Part shown: positions 49,417 to 62,553 of the stretch, in pieces | How the letters are laid out: every line of letters begins with the position of its first letter | How positions within the stretch are numbered: the stretch's first letter is position 1 | Source of the DNA: Quillaja saponaria | Taxonomy: Eukaryota; Streptophyta; Magnoliopsida; Fabales; Quillajaceae | Assembly (NCBI GenBank): GCA_029379385.1 | Contig: CM055611.1 | Location: 21,336,062-21,400,061 of the forward strand | Length of the DNA stretch: 64,000 nucleotides | Reading direction: 5' to 3' | Notes under the pieces: model-generated | Told to the model about the DNA's origin: nothing | The model's database searches: none | Seen by the model: only the letters and a program-made list of their open reading frames with translations | Position numbers and translations under genes: made by a program

Positions 49417-50778
49417 TGAACCATAATTAGGGTTAAGGTTAGGGTACCATAACTAGCATTAAGGTCAGAGTACCATAATTAATGTTAGTATATCATAATC
49501 AGGGCCAGGGTACCATAATTAGAATTAGAGTCAGTGTACCTCAATTAGGGTTATGATTAATACACCTTAATTAGGGTTAGGGTACTGTAATTAAGGTTAG
49601 AATATCCTAATTAGGGTTATGATACTGTAATTAGGGTTAGAGTACCTTAGTTATGGTTAAGGTTAGGGTACCATAATTAGGGTTAGTGTACCGTAATTAG
49701 GGTTAGGGTATCTTAACTAATGTGAGGGTATCGTAACAAGAGTTAGGGTTATTGTACCATAATTAAGGTTACAATTATAGTACTGTAACTAAAATTAGGG
49801 TACTGCAATTAGGGTTAAGGTTAGTATAAAGTAATTAAGGTTAGGATACTGTAATTAGGGATAAGGTATTGTAATTAAGGTTAAGGGTAATCCTGTTCCT
49901 CGAAAGTGAAAAGTGAAAAGGTAGCATAATTAAGTTTAGGGTACAGTAACTAAGATTAGGTTTAGGGTATCGTAATTAAGGTGAGGATACTATAATTAGG
50001 ATTATGTTAGGGTATCGTAATTAGGGTTAGGATACCATAATTAGGATACCGTAATTAGGGTTATGATATCATAATTAAAGTTAAGATTAGGATACTGTAA
50101 TTAGGGTTAAGGTATAGTACTGTAACTAGGGTCAAGGTACAGTATCATAACTAGGGTTAAGGTACCATACTGTAATTAGGTCAGGGTACTATAATTAGGA
50201 TTAAGATATTGTATTTAGGGTTAGGATTAAGGTATTGTAATTAGGGTTAGGGTTAGGTTCATAACTAGGGTTAGCATTAGGATATTGAATTAAGATTAGG
50301 GTACTGTAATGAAGCTTATGATTATGATACCGTAATTAGAGTTAAGGTTAGAGTACTTTATTTATGATACCATAATTATTATTAGGATAAGTGTACTGTA
50401 ATTATGATTAGGGTACTATAATTAGGTTTAGGGTTATAATATCATAATTTGGGTTAGGGTACTGTAACTGGAGTTAAGGTATCATTACTGGGTTTATGGT
50501 AATGTAACTAGGTTTAAGATACTGTAACTGGGTTTAGAGTACTGTAACTGAGGTTATAGTACTATAATTAGGGTTAGGATTAGGATATCGTAATTAAGGA
50601 TAAGGTACCATAACTAGGGTTAGGGTATCGTAATTAGCTCACCGTACTTAGAGTTAGGATATCATAATTAGGTAACTATAGTTAAGGTTAGTGTATCATA
50701 ATTAAAATTAGGGTATCGTAATTAAGGTTATGATACCGTAATTAAGCTTGGGATTAGAGTACCGTAATTATGCTTAGT
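49417..50778 (+). repeat. Degenerate minisatellite of about 20 bp, TACCGTAATTAGGGTTAGGG
   Basis: About 1.36 kb of head-to-tail units whose fullest form is TACCGTAATTAGGGTTAGGG (20 bp), with frequent loss of one GGGTTA and many point changes (TACCATAATTA, TACTGTAATTA, TATCGTAATTA). One interruption, containing a doubled AAAGTGAAA, lies near 49,890-49,920. It contains short TTAGGGTTAGGG runs but is not a telomere: units are degenerate, all in one orientation, and enclosed in unique sequence. Confidence 0.85.
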
Positions 50779-50787
50779 TTTTTTGTC

Positions 50788-50965
50788 CTAATTCTTTTCA
50801 TATTAATACATTTATAATTTGTCAATAACTATATATCAAAATTATTTAATATTGAATTTCTCAATTTTTTAATTTAATAAGTTACAAATAATTAGAATAT
50901 TGAAATTCAAAAATTAAAAATTTTAAAAAATTTATGATTATAGTTTTTATGATTATAGTATTATT
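50788..50965 (+). repeat. Right copy of the diverged direct repeat flanking the minisatellite
   Basis: Matches 48,885-49,075 in order and orientation with many substitutions, placing the minisatellite between two copies of the same unit. Confidence 0.5.
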
Positions 50966-51153
50966 GTGTTTATTCTTTTTCCATCTTTAGAACATTAAAA
51001 AAAATTATTTTATGAGTAAACTATTGAATTGATCTATTTGTTTAATGTAATTAACATGAAATATTATTTTTTATTAATTTTAATTTCTTACTATGCACAT
51101 CATGTATATATCATGAACATAATTCACGCAAAAAAGGTGTGCCCTGAAACTAG

Positions 51154-51999
51154 TTTATTAAAAAATTTGAAAGAGAAAAAAAATTTAATTTTTTTCTTTT
51201 ATGTATGTTTGAATAAGATATGATTTAAGTACCTACATATCAAGATTGGCTCAATTTTCTGTTAAAAATTATGGGTAAATTTGATTCAACTGAAGGTGAA
51301 TTAGTTATGGTACATATAAACTAGTCTTAACACTACAACATCGTTAAATACAAAAAAAAAAAAAAAAAATTCAATTGTAATCCAATGACATGAGATTGAA
51401 TATAAATGGTAATTGGGTGAGTTTATGTACTTTTCAATTAAATCACTTTTCCAGACCATTTTTGACTAATTCACTTCTCCTATTGAATCATGGACCGATC
51501 ATCCGGTAATAATAATTTTTATTTAGATAATGAATAATAACATATTTTGAAGAATAAGATTTATAGGGAGGTGTAGCAAAAAGAACCACTAAAAAACCGA
51601 ATTGTTAATTGTTTTGCAAGCATGAGCTCAGTTTCGAGTCTGCCGAGCAGCCCAAAGTGGTTGTACCCCAACGAACTTAAGCATGGGCTTCAACCTTATA
51701 ATCGCTAGCAGCTACCACAGTCCAGTCATTCTCATCTATACTATGGATCACAGCATTCGCGGGCATATGCCTTTCCACCCAAAGTGACAAGGCAAAGTAA
51801 TCTAGCATATTCTTTGTCAAATTGGTCATTCAATGGCGTATTTTGTTATAATTAGTCTAAGTATGGGCTCTTTTCTCTTTATCCCCCACAAATTCTTATC
51901 CCCGTATAAAGACTGCCCACTTCTACACTTTTCTTCTCTGCTTCTATTCTGTCTTCCCCTTTGAGATGCTGACTGAAACCCAGAACAGAAGCTCCTCCC
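51154..51999. other. Intergenic sequence and promoter of the DUF212 gene
   Basis: AT-rich to about 51,560, with an A-run at about 51,352-51,369. It is then less AT-rich with a probable promoter/5' UTR from about 51,850 (pyrimidine-rich, 'TATAAAGACTGCCCAC' near 51,906). No other gene seen. Confidence 0.45.
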
Positions 52000-54967
52000 A
52001 TGGACTCTGTTACTAAAAGTCCTTCATTTAGATCATTCAATAGTAACTTTCAATCCTACAAACCTCTTACTGCGACACACTTGTCCTTCTTCAAGGTCAC
52101 CAGCTTCAACTTCAAGAAACTCAAAGCTTCGTGTATTACTTCTTGTTGTAGGACTCCTTCAAACCCAGTAAACCCAAACTCAAACGGTGATAATCAAAAC
52201 CTTCCTTTAAACCCAATATGGGCTTTAATTCCAATCCTGCAAAGTATCAAACACTTGGCTACTTGTCGAACACAGAGATGGGTTTCATGGTTCCGAGCTT
52301 ATAGTGATTCGGATAAGGTTGTAGACGAATATAGTGGATGTTACTTACAGAATGGAGGTCTCGGAATAGCTTTGATAAGCGTTACTACGAATGCTAAGAT
52401 AAGGATTAGTCCATTTGTGGCTACATTAGCAGCTAACCCAACTTTTGTTTCTGGGTTTTTAGCATGGATGATAGCGCAATCAACAAAGGTATTTTTGAAT
52501 TTCTTTGTGGAGAAGAAATGGGATTTGAGAATATTGTGTTCTTCGGGAGGGATGCCATCGTCGCATACGGCCCTATGCACGGCTTTGACGACTTCTGTGG
52601 CGCTTTGCCACGGTGTGGCGGATTCCCTGTTTCCAGTGTGTTTGGGGTTCAGTCTAATTGTTATGTATGATGCAATCGGTGTTCGGCGACATGCTGGGAT
52701 GCAAGCTGAGGTAAGAAACAATTCTTTCCTGTTCAATTGGTACTTGATGTTTCTTTAGCAGGATGAACCCTAAGACCGAAAAATGACCAGACTTATAAAG
52801 AACCAATTTTCCTTTGGGGGTTAAATTTGAGAAAGAGTCTGTTGTAGTCATATATGTACTGTTGAATTGTGCTGTCGCATTTGTTTGCTTCCAATGGTAA
52901 GAATGTCATTGCTTCTATTTCTAGTGGATATTGCATAGTACAAAGGACAGTTGTGTTTGTTTAGACATAAAGAGGGCATAGTCTTTTAATTGTAATAATG
53001 GGTTAAGTTAGTGATATAGTAAGTTTTAAGGCACTGAAGCTTTCCACTATCGGCAGTAGGCTAAGTTCAGTCAAGTCCACATATATTTCCCCCATAGTTG
53101 AACTTCATCTAGTTAACCATTCTTTTACCAAGGTTGAATGATATTTATGCATGCACCTGAGTTTTACTCATTCAAAGCTCGTAAACATCAACTCAAAAAG
53201 TCTTCGATCTTTGGTGATAACACAAAAAGGGTCATGTTCTTAAAAAGAGTATTTGGTTTTGGTAGGCATTACTTACTGGCTGTAGAAACCCTACGACATT
53301 TTGGAACCTCAGTCTTTTTCCAGTTTTATAAAACTTAAGCTTTTAAGTTTTGCTGCTTGAAAAGTCGAAGTTGATGTCCCCCTTTGAACAGTTGGGTCTT
53401 TGAAAGAAAGCACAGTAATACCATATTGTACACGGTGCATAATTCCAACTTGCTTGTACTGTGATATATTGTGAGACAATCCAAGAGACCTATAGGGTGG
53501 ATTTTGAGTTTTGTCCACCTATTTAATGGTGTCTGACTCAGCTATTTCCATACTTAGCAGATTTTCTGCTAATAGGAAGTGTCTGAGTGTGATAGGGTGA
53601 GTATGTTCTGGTGAAGTGAAGAATGGAATTGACTAAGATTTAACGTATTTGCCTCATGTTCTGAATCATTTTATTACCTAGTCTGTTTTATTATTATCCT
53701 GCAGAATATGATTTTGGATGCTTTAATGCACCATGAGCCATTTAGTGTTGGCAGGTTGACATAATTTGTATATGATTTGAAGCATGAGCTTCTGCCAACA
53801 CTAGTTGATTTATTCTGTTTCATAATCTTTTGGATTAAGAGCTAAGTTTGATGACAGTAGATAATAATGGTCCCCTGAATATTATTTCATCAATGGCTTA
53901 TCTAGCTAAAATGATTACTTCATACTAATCATAAGGTTATGGGAAACACAATACTTGTTGGTACAATCCTATATCTGCATTATCTATTCCTCATACTTGA
54001 CATATGAAAACTAACTGAAGTTTTATGTGGTAAGGCTTGTGCAATTAAGAAGTTAAGATGGCAAGTATGTTCCAGTTTAAGCGGATGACTGGATGCACGT
54101 ATACATAACGTTCTTCTAGTGAGTAGAGCGGCTAGAAACCCTCTAGGCTCTATAGCTTGGATACCCTGATCTGCAAGTATGATTTTGACTTGTTCTGATG
54201 CCTGTTAAAATGATATTTTATGGGAACCTTTATGCCTTCCACTTGAGTCCTGGAAGCTGGCCTAACTGTCTTAATATGGTTAAGCTGCCAGGGATGACTT
54301 TATCTTGTTCACCATGTTTGGTTTTGCAGTGTTTCCTTTGTTTCTTGTATGTTATCATTCTGGTTGACATAAAGTTGCTTGGAATCACTTCTGTTGCGTG
54401 GGATAAGGCTAATAGTGGTGCCAGATCATATTGATTATGAATTCATCTATTCATTAATGTTTGTCAATTATGAATGAAGCTTTTGTGATATGTCTAGTGA
54501 GTTCCATAGGTAAAATATATATGTCTCTTTGCTTTTGTAGCTCATTGTTCTGTAGGGAGACCTTAAAATCATAGATTTAAGCATCCCATGTTTTACCGAA
54601 ACATTTGGTGTACCAGAAACCATTTCATGTCCTTCTGCCTTTTGGAGTTTGGAGTTTGGAATCAGCATATTTCGATTATTATCTGCTTAAGTTTTTCCTG
54701 AAACAGTGGAGTTTAGTTCAGCTTTAGTTGTTGGAAACTTGGAGCAGATATAAAACTTTTTTGCTGTGACCTAACTAGTGTTTGGCTACTGTCTTGATCA
54801 CACAGGTTCTCAATATGATTGTTGCAGACTTGTTCCAAGGGCATCCTATAAGTCAGAGGAAGCTCAAGGAACTTCTAGGCCACACTCCATCTCAGGTCAT
54901 TGCTGGAGCTTTGCTTGGCATTCTGGTGGCCTGCTTTTGTTGTCAAGGTTGCTTTCTTGCCTTCTAG
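52000..54967 (+). CDS. PAP2/vanadium haloperoxidase-related (DUF212) protein, probably plastid, 2 exons, 290 aa
   Basis: Exons: 52000-52710 and 54806-54967, joined by a 2.1-kb GT-AG intron. The first 55 or so residues are Ser/Thr/Lys-rich and poor in acidic residues, as in a chloroplast transit peptide. The DUF212 domain follows, with the motif SSGGMPSSHTALCTALTTSV, then YDAIGVRRHAGMQAE, and in exon 2 HPISQRKLKELLGHTPSQV and GALLGILVACFCCQG. Hydrophobic stretches suggest three to four membrane segments. The family is related in sequence to acid phosphatases/haloperoxidases; the exact substrate is unknown. Length and the transit-like start fit Arabidopsis At3g61770. Confidence 0.9.
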
Positions 54968-56807
54968 CTGATTCTATTGTCAATGTCATCCAAGCAATTA
55001 CCATTGTTGCAGACTTGCATTGTCTTGGTTATAAGGCATGCTTAATCATTGTGTTAGTTCCTCATTAACCAATACTTACTGGAATGTTATTAGGAAAAAA
55101 AAAAAATACATACTGGAATGTTGAAAATCATAAACAATTATTTTCCCTCTCACTCGAAAGACTGCCTCTTACCTAGTCTCTCGGCAGAACGATTTTTATA
55201 AATTTTACATTTTCAACTTATCTGCAACAATTTAATATTTGTGTAATTTTAACAAGCTTTATTGGAACAATTTCTCAAAGAAACGTCTAGTAAACTTTAT
55301 AGCCCTACATGTTTGTAGAAAAAATACATATATATTTTTGATTAGTCACATAAATTTACTAGTCTCAATGCTGGTGCGTGGAGGCCTTTTTAATTTTTAA
55401 AAAGAGACAATTAATTGTGAAAAAATGAGATAGTGGGAGATTGTTGAAAATTAGTCTTATACAGATAATCTCTCCACTGTAAATAGGGGTGGGAATCTCT
55501 ATTAACTTTTTTTTTTTCTTTTCAAACTGTTTAGAAAATATTATATATATTTTTCTTTTCAAACTATTAAGAAAATATTATATAATTAGTTAAAAATTAT
55601 TTAGATGAGTTAACATAAAAACAGTGTAAGATATAAAAAATATTAAATATTGAAATTACTAAAATAGATATGTTTTGAAATATTTTTATAACAAGTTTCG
55701 ATTTTTTTTTTTTATCTATTATTAGTTTTGATATCTAAATAATGAAAATGAGTGTTTTAGTTTATTTTTTAAATAATTATAACATGTATTTTTTCTTGTT
55801 GTTTTGAAATATTTTGATTTTCTAAATAAATTAGTATAAGGATATATATTGAAATATGACAAATAGTAGGGGTATATTTGACTAAATTAAAAAATTATTA
55901 AAACTTATTTTTCTTGTTTAATTTGGAAAATAATTAATTTATAGTTTCAGTTTTAGAACTCTAGAAATTTAAAAATATTTTTGATAAAATTTAAAAATTA
56001 AAACTTCTATTATTAAATAAATGTGAGTAAAAATTAAAGTTTAAAATCTTTTTTTAGTTAAATCAAACATGGGTTATATATCTTAATGAGGACTTAAAAT
56101 GTGATTATCTTGCAGGCACTCCCAGAAACATTTTTGAGTTAGACCATTCTTGTCTTTAAGTGCAAAGACAACCTCTTTTGTCATTTCCATTTATTTTTGT
56201 TTAGTGTGTCACTGAGTCACGGGCACTTCAATTTGATTGGATACCTCCACGACCAAAAAACAACAACGCCCCGCTCCACGCACTTCCAGCATCACACGCA
56301 GCACGCGCTCATTGGATAAGAATTATGAGTTATGCGTGTCACATGCTGACTGGATGACAACACAACTTTTATTTTCCACAGCTGGTGTTACAAGTTATTA
56401 CTACTGCTACTTTCTGGTCTTGTTTCATGCTTGGAGAGCACTCTAGCAGGCATTGGATACTCCGACACGCACGAACCAGGAATGTTCGTTAAGAATTAAA
56501 GAACAATTATCCTCAGCTCCCTATATTTTGTTAAAATTACACATAAGGTTCATTATTTCTAAAATCCTTACAGATTTATATTTATTTATAAAATAACTAA
56601 AAATCTATATCAGTAAAATAAACAATATATATATATATATATACATAAAATTCAATTTAATTAAAACTATTTTTCATACTTTTTTTTTGAATAAATAAAT
56701 CATTAAAAAATTCAACTGAAATTAATATTTTATCCAATTTTAAATTTCATAATAATAATGGTTTGAAACAAATAATAATAATATAAAATTTAGTTTATTT
56801 AGAACGA

Positions 56808-56838
<31 letters not shown>

Positions 56839-57600
56839 ATGTTTGTAAACTTCGTTTTGTGATATGCATTTAGAACGAGTTAGTAGTTGATCCAACCATA
56901 AATGATAATTTTATCTTTAATATTGTTTGTAAATTGTAAATAAAAATAAATAGATAAAACTATGCATTTCCTTTCTTTTATTTACTAAACTAATTTTAAG
57001 TATTTTTCTTTCAACTTCTCATTTATTTATCCGCCCAACAATCAATTTATTTATTATATTTTATTTTTGTGTAACTATAATTTCAATGTTTCTTTTTAAA
57101 AAATTGAGATTACCATGAAAAGTTATCATGTTTATCTTTTAGTTTAATGTAATTTTAATAAAATTAATTGAATACTCAACTAATTTTAAATCTTTTTTCT
57201 CTCAGTTTCTTATTTATTCATCCAGCCAACAATCAATTTACCATGTTTATCTTTTAATTTAATGATGATTTGAATATAAAGATTGAGGGTACAATAAATA
57301 AAATCTTAATAAAATACATTTTAATTGAACCAAATTGTGAAATTTAATTTAATTAAAATTATTTTATTTTTAATTTGAATTCAAATACACGGTTAGAAGA
57401 TAATTAATTATTTTTATTTTTAAGTGTGGTTATCTAAATAATAAATCATGATTATTATTTTAAAATGAAGAAAATCTGAAAATTCTAAACCTAGGGGAGG
57501 TATTTACAATTCTAGAAAATATGTTTGTGGTAGAAAAACATTAATGAAAAACAAAGTACAAACCTTATAAATTATTAAAGATTTTGCGTCAAAGTCCAAC
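54968..57600. other. AT-rich intergenic region
   Basis: The first few hundred bases are the 3' UTR of the preceding gene. The rest is very AT-rich with TA microsatellites (about 56,624-56,642 and 56,810-56,831). A less AT-rich island at about 56,215-56,460 contains a 69-codon open frame with no recognisable product. No RNA gene or transposon with clear ends was found. Confidence 0.45.
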
Positions 57601-58256
57601 GGACTACGTATACCTCTGAGTCTGACGGTTACACGCGTCTACCGTCTAGTCCTTCTCTCTCTCTCTGAGTCATAGCTTAGAATTCGTCGTTCAAACCCTT
57701 AGGCTCCTTGTGTTCCGCAACCGATTGAATAGCAATAGGCTAATACCTTGCATTTGCTATTATTGGTGCCCAATTGTACTAAGTTCCAAATTTCTGTGGC
57801 CATTGCTCTTTGGTTCTTTCGTTTTGGGTAAGAATCCGCTCCTCTATGCTTTTCATGTTGATTAATTCCTGAATCTAATTGTACAGATCTGGATGATGTT
57901 GTCGAGGTTTGTACTTAACCAGTTGTGATTTCTGTCCCACTCTGGAAATCATTCTTTTGAAGTAGGTCATTTTGGTTGTAGAATGAAAGGATTTTGGTTC
58001 TTTGGTTGTTTGATTGATTTCTAGGGTTTGGTTTGTTTTTGAGATTTGGGGAAAGAATTGAGGTTCTAGGCTGTACTCAGTTTGATTTTTCTTTTCCTAT
58101 ATATTTAGGTATGAATTTATCATATGGGCATCAATCAGATACTCTTAATTGTACAAATATTGCTGAGTACCTGTGAAATTTTATAGGGCTCCAAACTTAT
58201 AGATAGATTAATTAAAAGTTTCAAAATTTATTAATTTTCATATATCCATAGTGAAA
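57600..58256 (+). promoter_or_regulatory. PI4K-gamma 5' UTR with a leader intron
   Basis: A CT-repeat pyrimidine-rich leader (57,650-57,666) precedes a likely 5' UTR exon ending TTTTGG|GTAAGA at 57827. The acceptor CATAG at 58251 leaves only five leader bases before the ATG at 58257. A leader intron of about 424 bp is inferred from these sites and from the common presence of 5' UTR introns in this gene family. Confidence 0.5.
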
Positions 58257-60733
58257 ATGTCGACCGCTGGTGTGACTGCAATTAGTCTGGTTCGAAATGA
58301 GCCATTACTGTCTCCGAATCACTTCCATACCCCTTCAAACTTGTCACTGGATGAATCTATTTTCATATATCTCGCACATTCTGGTTCAATGACTCCACTG
58401 CGTGTTTTGGAGTCTGATACCATTGAGTCTGTGAAACTCAAAATCCAATCTTATAAAGGGTTTGTTGTGAAGAATCAAAAGTTGGTTTGTGGTGGCCGAG
58501 AACTAGCTCGGAGCAATTCTCTACTCCGGGACTATGGGGTATCAGATGGGAACGTTTTGCATTTGGTTCTCAAGCTTTCAGATCTCCAAGTCATCAGTGT
58601 GCGGACCTCTTGTGGGAAGGAGTTCACGTTTAATGTGGAACGAGGTAGGGATGTTGGGTACGTGAAACAACAGATAGCAGAAAAGGAAAAAGTGTTTGTT
58701 GATCTTGAAGAGCAAGAAGTTGTCTGTAATGGGGAGAGGCTCGATGATCAAAGACTTATTGATAATATAAATACACATAGTAATGCAGTCATACACTTGT
58801 TGGTTCGAAAGTCTGCAAAAGTCCGGGCTAGACCAGTTGAGAAGAACTTTGAGTTGTCTATTGAGGCATCACAATTGAACAATAGGAGAGATTATGATGT
58901 TACTGGACATAACAATTTGAAAACTGATGATGTTTCTGCTGGTGAAGAAAAAACTAAGGGAGAGTATGAAGATGGCGGAGAAATTATACCAAAAGAGCCT
59001 CCTGATAGGGATTTTTTGTTGGAGCCAGTTATTGTTAACCCAAAGATTGAATTGGCTTCAGATATTTGGAATATGATAAACTCTACATTTGATGGGTTAG
59101 ATACTGGAAATTATCCAATCAGGTCTGTGGAAGGTACTGGTGGGGCTTACTTTATGTTGGATTCATCAGGGCAAAAGTATGTCTCTGTTTTTAAGCCTCT
59201 TGATGAGGAGCCAATGGCAGTGAACAACCCTCGGGGTTTGCCATTGTCACTAGATGGTGAGGGGTTAAAAAGGGGTACCACAGTTGGTGAAGGAGCATTC
59301 AGGGAAGTTGCTGCATACCTTCTAGATCATCCAGCCAGTGGACGGCGCTCATTGTTTGGTGATGACAAGGGCTTTGCTGGGGTTCCCCCTACAGTTCTGG
59401 TCAAGTGCTTGCATAGAGGATTTAATCATCCTGGGGACCTGACTGTTAAGATTGGCTCCTTGCAGATGTTCATGCAGAATAATGGAAGTTGTGAGGATAT
59501 GGGCCCTGGGGCTTTCCCAGTTAAGGAAGTACATAAAATTTCCGTGTTGGATATAAGACTGGCTAATGTGGATAGGCATGCTGGGAATATTTTGCTGAGC
59601 AAAGAGAAAGAAAATGGGCAGACTGTGCTGATTCCAATTGATCATGGCTACTGCTTGCCTGCTAGTGTAAGTGCTTCTGCTTCATTTGTGCTTCCGTTTT
59701 TCTTTTTCATTTTTCTGTGCTTGATATTCTATATTGGTGCTTGTTATACTTATACTTTTAAAAGGGTAAAAAAAAGAAAAGGTTAATGAATATCTGTAGT
59801 CTATCCTCTGCAGTTATTTACCATTTTCTTTTTTCTTTTTTCTTTTTCATCTTGCATAGTTGTAGTTGCTAGACTTTCTTTCTGCACTATGGGTTCTGAA
59901 TTCTATGGTTCTCATTTCAATCTTATAGAATATATTTAGTTCAATTCCACTTATAATTCCTGGTTTTGTCTTTAATACTGGTTGAATGAACCTTTGGGTC
60001 AATTTGGTTGCCTCAGTGTTTTATTGGCTTTGACATAGCCAGGCACCGCGCCCATTTTCATACTCTATGCTTTCTGAAACATTGTTTTCAATACTTGGAG
60101 AATCTGCAGACATTTTGAGGGAGGAATTGAATTTTGCCATAAATATAATTCATGCCACTTGCCATATATATGTGTGTGAGTCAGTGTGTGCTTGTGTGAA
60201 GGTTGTTTTTGTTAATGATCTTGTTCATATAAATCTCTTCCATTTGGTGAAAGATGCACTCCACCCTCCTATTCAACTTGAAAGATTCACTCCGCCCCCT
60301 ATTAAACTTTATCCAATCACTTGACATTTTTTTTCTGTTTCATTAGTTTGAAGATTGTACATTTGAATGGCTTTATTGGCCACAAGCTCGCCAGCCTTTC
60401 TCCCCAGATATCATTGATTACATAAAATCATTGGATGCTGAAGAAGACATTGCCCTTCTGAAGTTCCATGGATGGGACTTGCCACTTGAATGTGCCCGCA
60501 CCCTTTGCATCTCAACCATGCTTCTGAAGAAAGGGGCAGAGAGAGGGCTCACCCCTTTTGCCATTGGAAACATAATGTGCAGAGAGTCCTTAAATGATGA
60601 ATCTATCATCGAGGAAATCGTGCAAGAAGCACTGGACTCTGTACTCCCTGGAACAAGTGAAGCCACATTTCTTGATACTGTTTCCCAAATTATGGACTGG
60701 CGCCTTGATCAGATTGCTCCATCACTTTCCTAA
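58257..60733 (+). CDS. PI4KG4: Phosphatidylinositol 4-kinase gamma with ubiquitin-like repeats, 2 exons, 598 aa
   Basis: Exons: 58257-59666 and 60347-60733. The start MSTAGVTAIS resembles the MSSAGVA opening of Arabidopsis PI4K-gamma 4; the upstream in-frame GTG is not used. Two ubiquitin-like domains (about residues 34-108 and 109-188) are followed by a linker and the PI3/4-kinase-like domain (about 270-560). Key motifs: ATP-site lysine in KYVSVFKPLDEEP, catalytic-loop-like LDIRLANVDRHAGNIL, and the metal-binding IPIDHGYCLP. Type II PI4K-like proteins of this plant group act as protein kinases on proteasome-linked partners, and lipid kinase activity is doubtful. The paralogue name is a best guess. 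Confidence 0.9.
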
Positions 60734-62553
60734 TAGGAGCCGAAATATGCAGCAAAAGTTGGTATAAATGTGTATGTGTACATATATTGTACATGTGTAA
60801 CTACGGCGCGAATAATCAAGTTCCTTGGTCCATGCATCACCGAATGTCTAGGTTTTGATTTATTAATCGATTTCAGTACATTCTACAGACCTTTTTCTAT
60901 AAAGTTTGTATTCTGAAGTTTGTTTGCAAGGGATTCATACAGGATATAATATTCTTCTGTCTCGGAACTTTTACAAAGTTGTTCAATGTATTTCCCAGGG
61001 ATTCTGCATGGCTCTTCCACCGGCCACCCATTAGGGTTTACTCCTTGTTCTTTGTCATCTGGGTGTAGTTATTGTTATGGTTGCAGGCATGGATCAGTTT
61101 GCCAGTTGAAACCTATATGGTAGGTGCAAGGTATCAAGTCCAGACGATAGAACCTTCTCACATACTAGTAATAACTTGATAATTTTATGGTAATTTATTC
61201 CATCAAGGAAAATTTTATATATTGAATCTTTATTGGATTAATTTGATAAGCAGTAAACTTCGTCAAAATCTGTTAAATTGCTTATTTGTATTTTGTAGTA
61301 TATGTACACTCAATTTTATATGAAAACAGAAAGAAAAAAAACATGATTTTTATAAATTAGTAAAATATAATTTAGATGCTTGAACGAGCTCAAGAAATAT
61401 TATATATTTTTTATTTATACAATCTTACAAATACTTTTCAGCTACTCGATAAAAAGAAAGTAAAAAAAATTTACTCACAAGGTTTATTCTATTTCTTACC
61501 TCAGTCCTAACCCTCGTATTAAGCATCTCTCTGGTCCATTCTGTCAGTTAAAAGGTGCTTCATCTGCTTACCCTGTACTTCTCTCTGTTTTTGCAAATTG
61601 AGATATTCAATAAAATTTTCAAATTTCTGATTTCCCCCCCTTTTTTTTATGCCTTGCTTCAAGCTTTTATCTTTAAATTTTTGTTTCTAATAAAGTTTTG
61701 ACCTCTTAACTATAGTCATGATTATAATATTGAGGTCATTTTTGTTTTTGAATCTCTCCTTGTTTGGCTAATTTATCTTTCAACAAAGAAATTTATTTTT
61801 TAGAGGTTATAATAATAATTAAATATGAAAAAAATCTGATATGTAAAATTATGTTTCTGATTTTATGGTGGCTGAAGGAGGCTTGTTTCAATAACAATTA
61901 TAAACTCCATGGATTGATGCGTACAGATGCTCCAAAAGTGTTCAATTACCAATTTACCATACCTGTGAAGGCATTTCGGCAAACTGCAGTACACATAGTA
62001 TCAACAAATTTTAAATAACGTTGAAAAAATTGTTAACTTATGATACAATATTGATAAATAAAATATATTTAAAATTGCAAACATAAGATTTAAAAATTAA
62101 TTCTTTCAAAATCTCCTCTGACAAAGTCAATTCTTCTAAACATTGTTTTTCAAAGGCTAACAAAAATCACAAAAACGAGACCACGTCCTCTTAACATCAG
62201 TAATTTTTTTTTCTTTTCCCTTTTGTTTTCCAAACTAAACAAACCAATACTAGACTGACTTTTTTTTTTCGGGTTGAGAAAACAACTACTTGTTTCTCAG
62301 TATTTACAAATAAATATTCAGAAAATAGTACAAAGGAAAGGAAAAGAAAAAGCGAAATTGGATGGATGTATTCATATGTAGGCATTGTGTCATCCCCTTC
62401 AGCCATGTTGATTGATATAACAACGTTGTATCCACAACTCCAACCTGTGGTGTCTCATTCTTAAGTACTACGTTTCCAGCTCCAGGCTCCAGCATCTCAC
62501 TTGGGGCTCATAAATACCTCCTTGTCTTCAAATATGAATGGCAGGTTTCTTCC
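60734..62553. other. 3' UTRs and spacer between PI4K-gamma and the EMB1703-like gene
   Basis: The PI4K-gamma 3' UTR probably reaches about 61,000. 61,150-62,150 is AT-rich spacer without a recognised gene. The last 350 bp are probably the 3' UTR of the minus-strand gene. The two genes converge. Confidence 0.5.

Larger units (their letters stand above)
48059..51153 (+). mobile_element. Non-autonomous Helitron, about 3.1 kb
   Basis: The 5' end reads TCTATATTATATAC then AAAAGCGG, the form seen at the 5' ends of many plant Helitrons, preceded by A. The 3' end has a short hairpin (CACGC 51125-51129 pairing with GTGTG 51137-51141), eight bases, then CTAG (51150-51153) followed by T. This is the Helitron layout of TC at the start, hairpin plus CTRR at the end, inserted between A and T with no duplication. 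There are no terminal inverted repeats. The interior is AT-rich repeated sequence plus a TTAGGG-rich minisatellite. No Rep/helicase coding sequence, so it would depend on another copy. Confidence 0.7.

Noticed and set aside
49417..50778. Telomere or chromosome end
   Set aside because: The TTAGGG-containing units are degenerate, mostly 20 bp, and lie between ordinary genes inside Helitron-like ends.
56237..56446. 69-codon plus-strand open frame in a GC-richer island
   Set aside because: No homology recognised and no supporting splice or neighbour context.
61764..62018. 84-codon plus-strand open frame
   Set aside because: AT-rich chance frame with no recognisable product.
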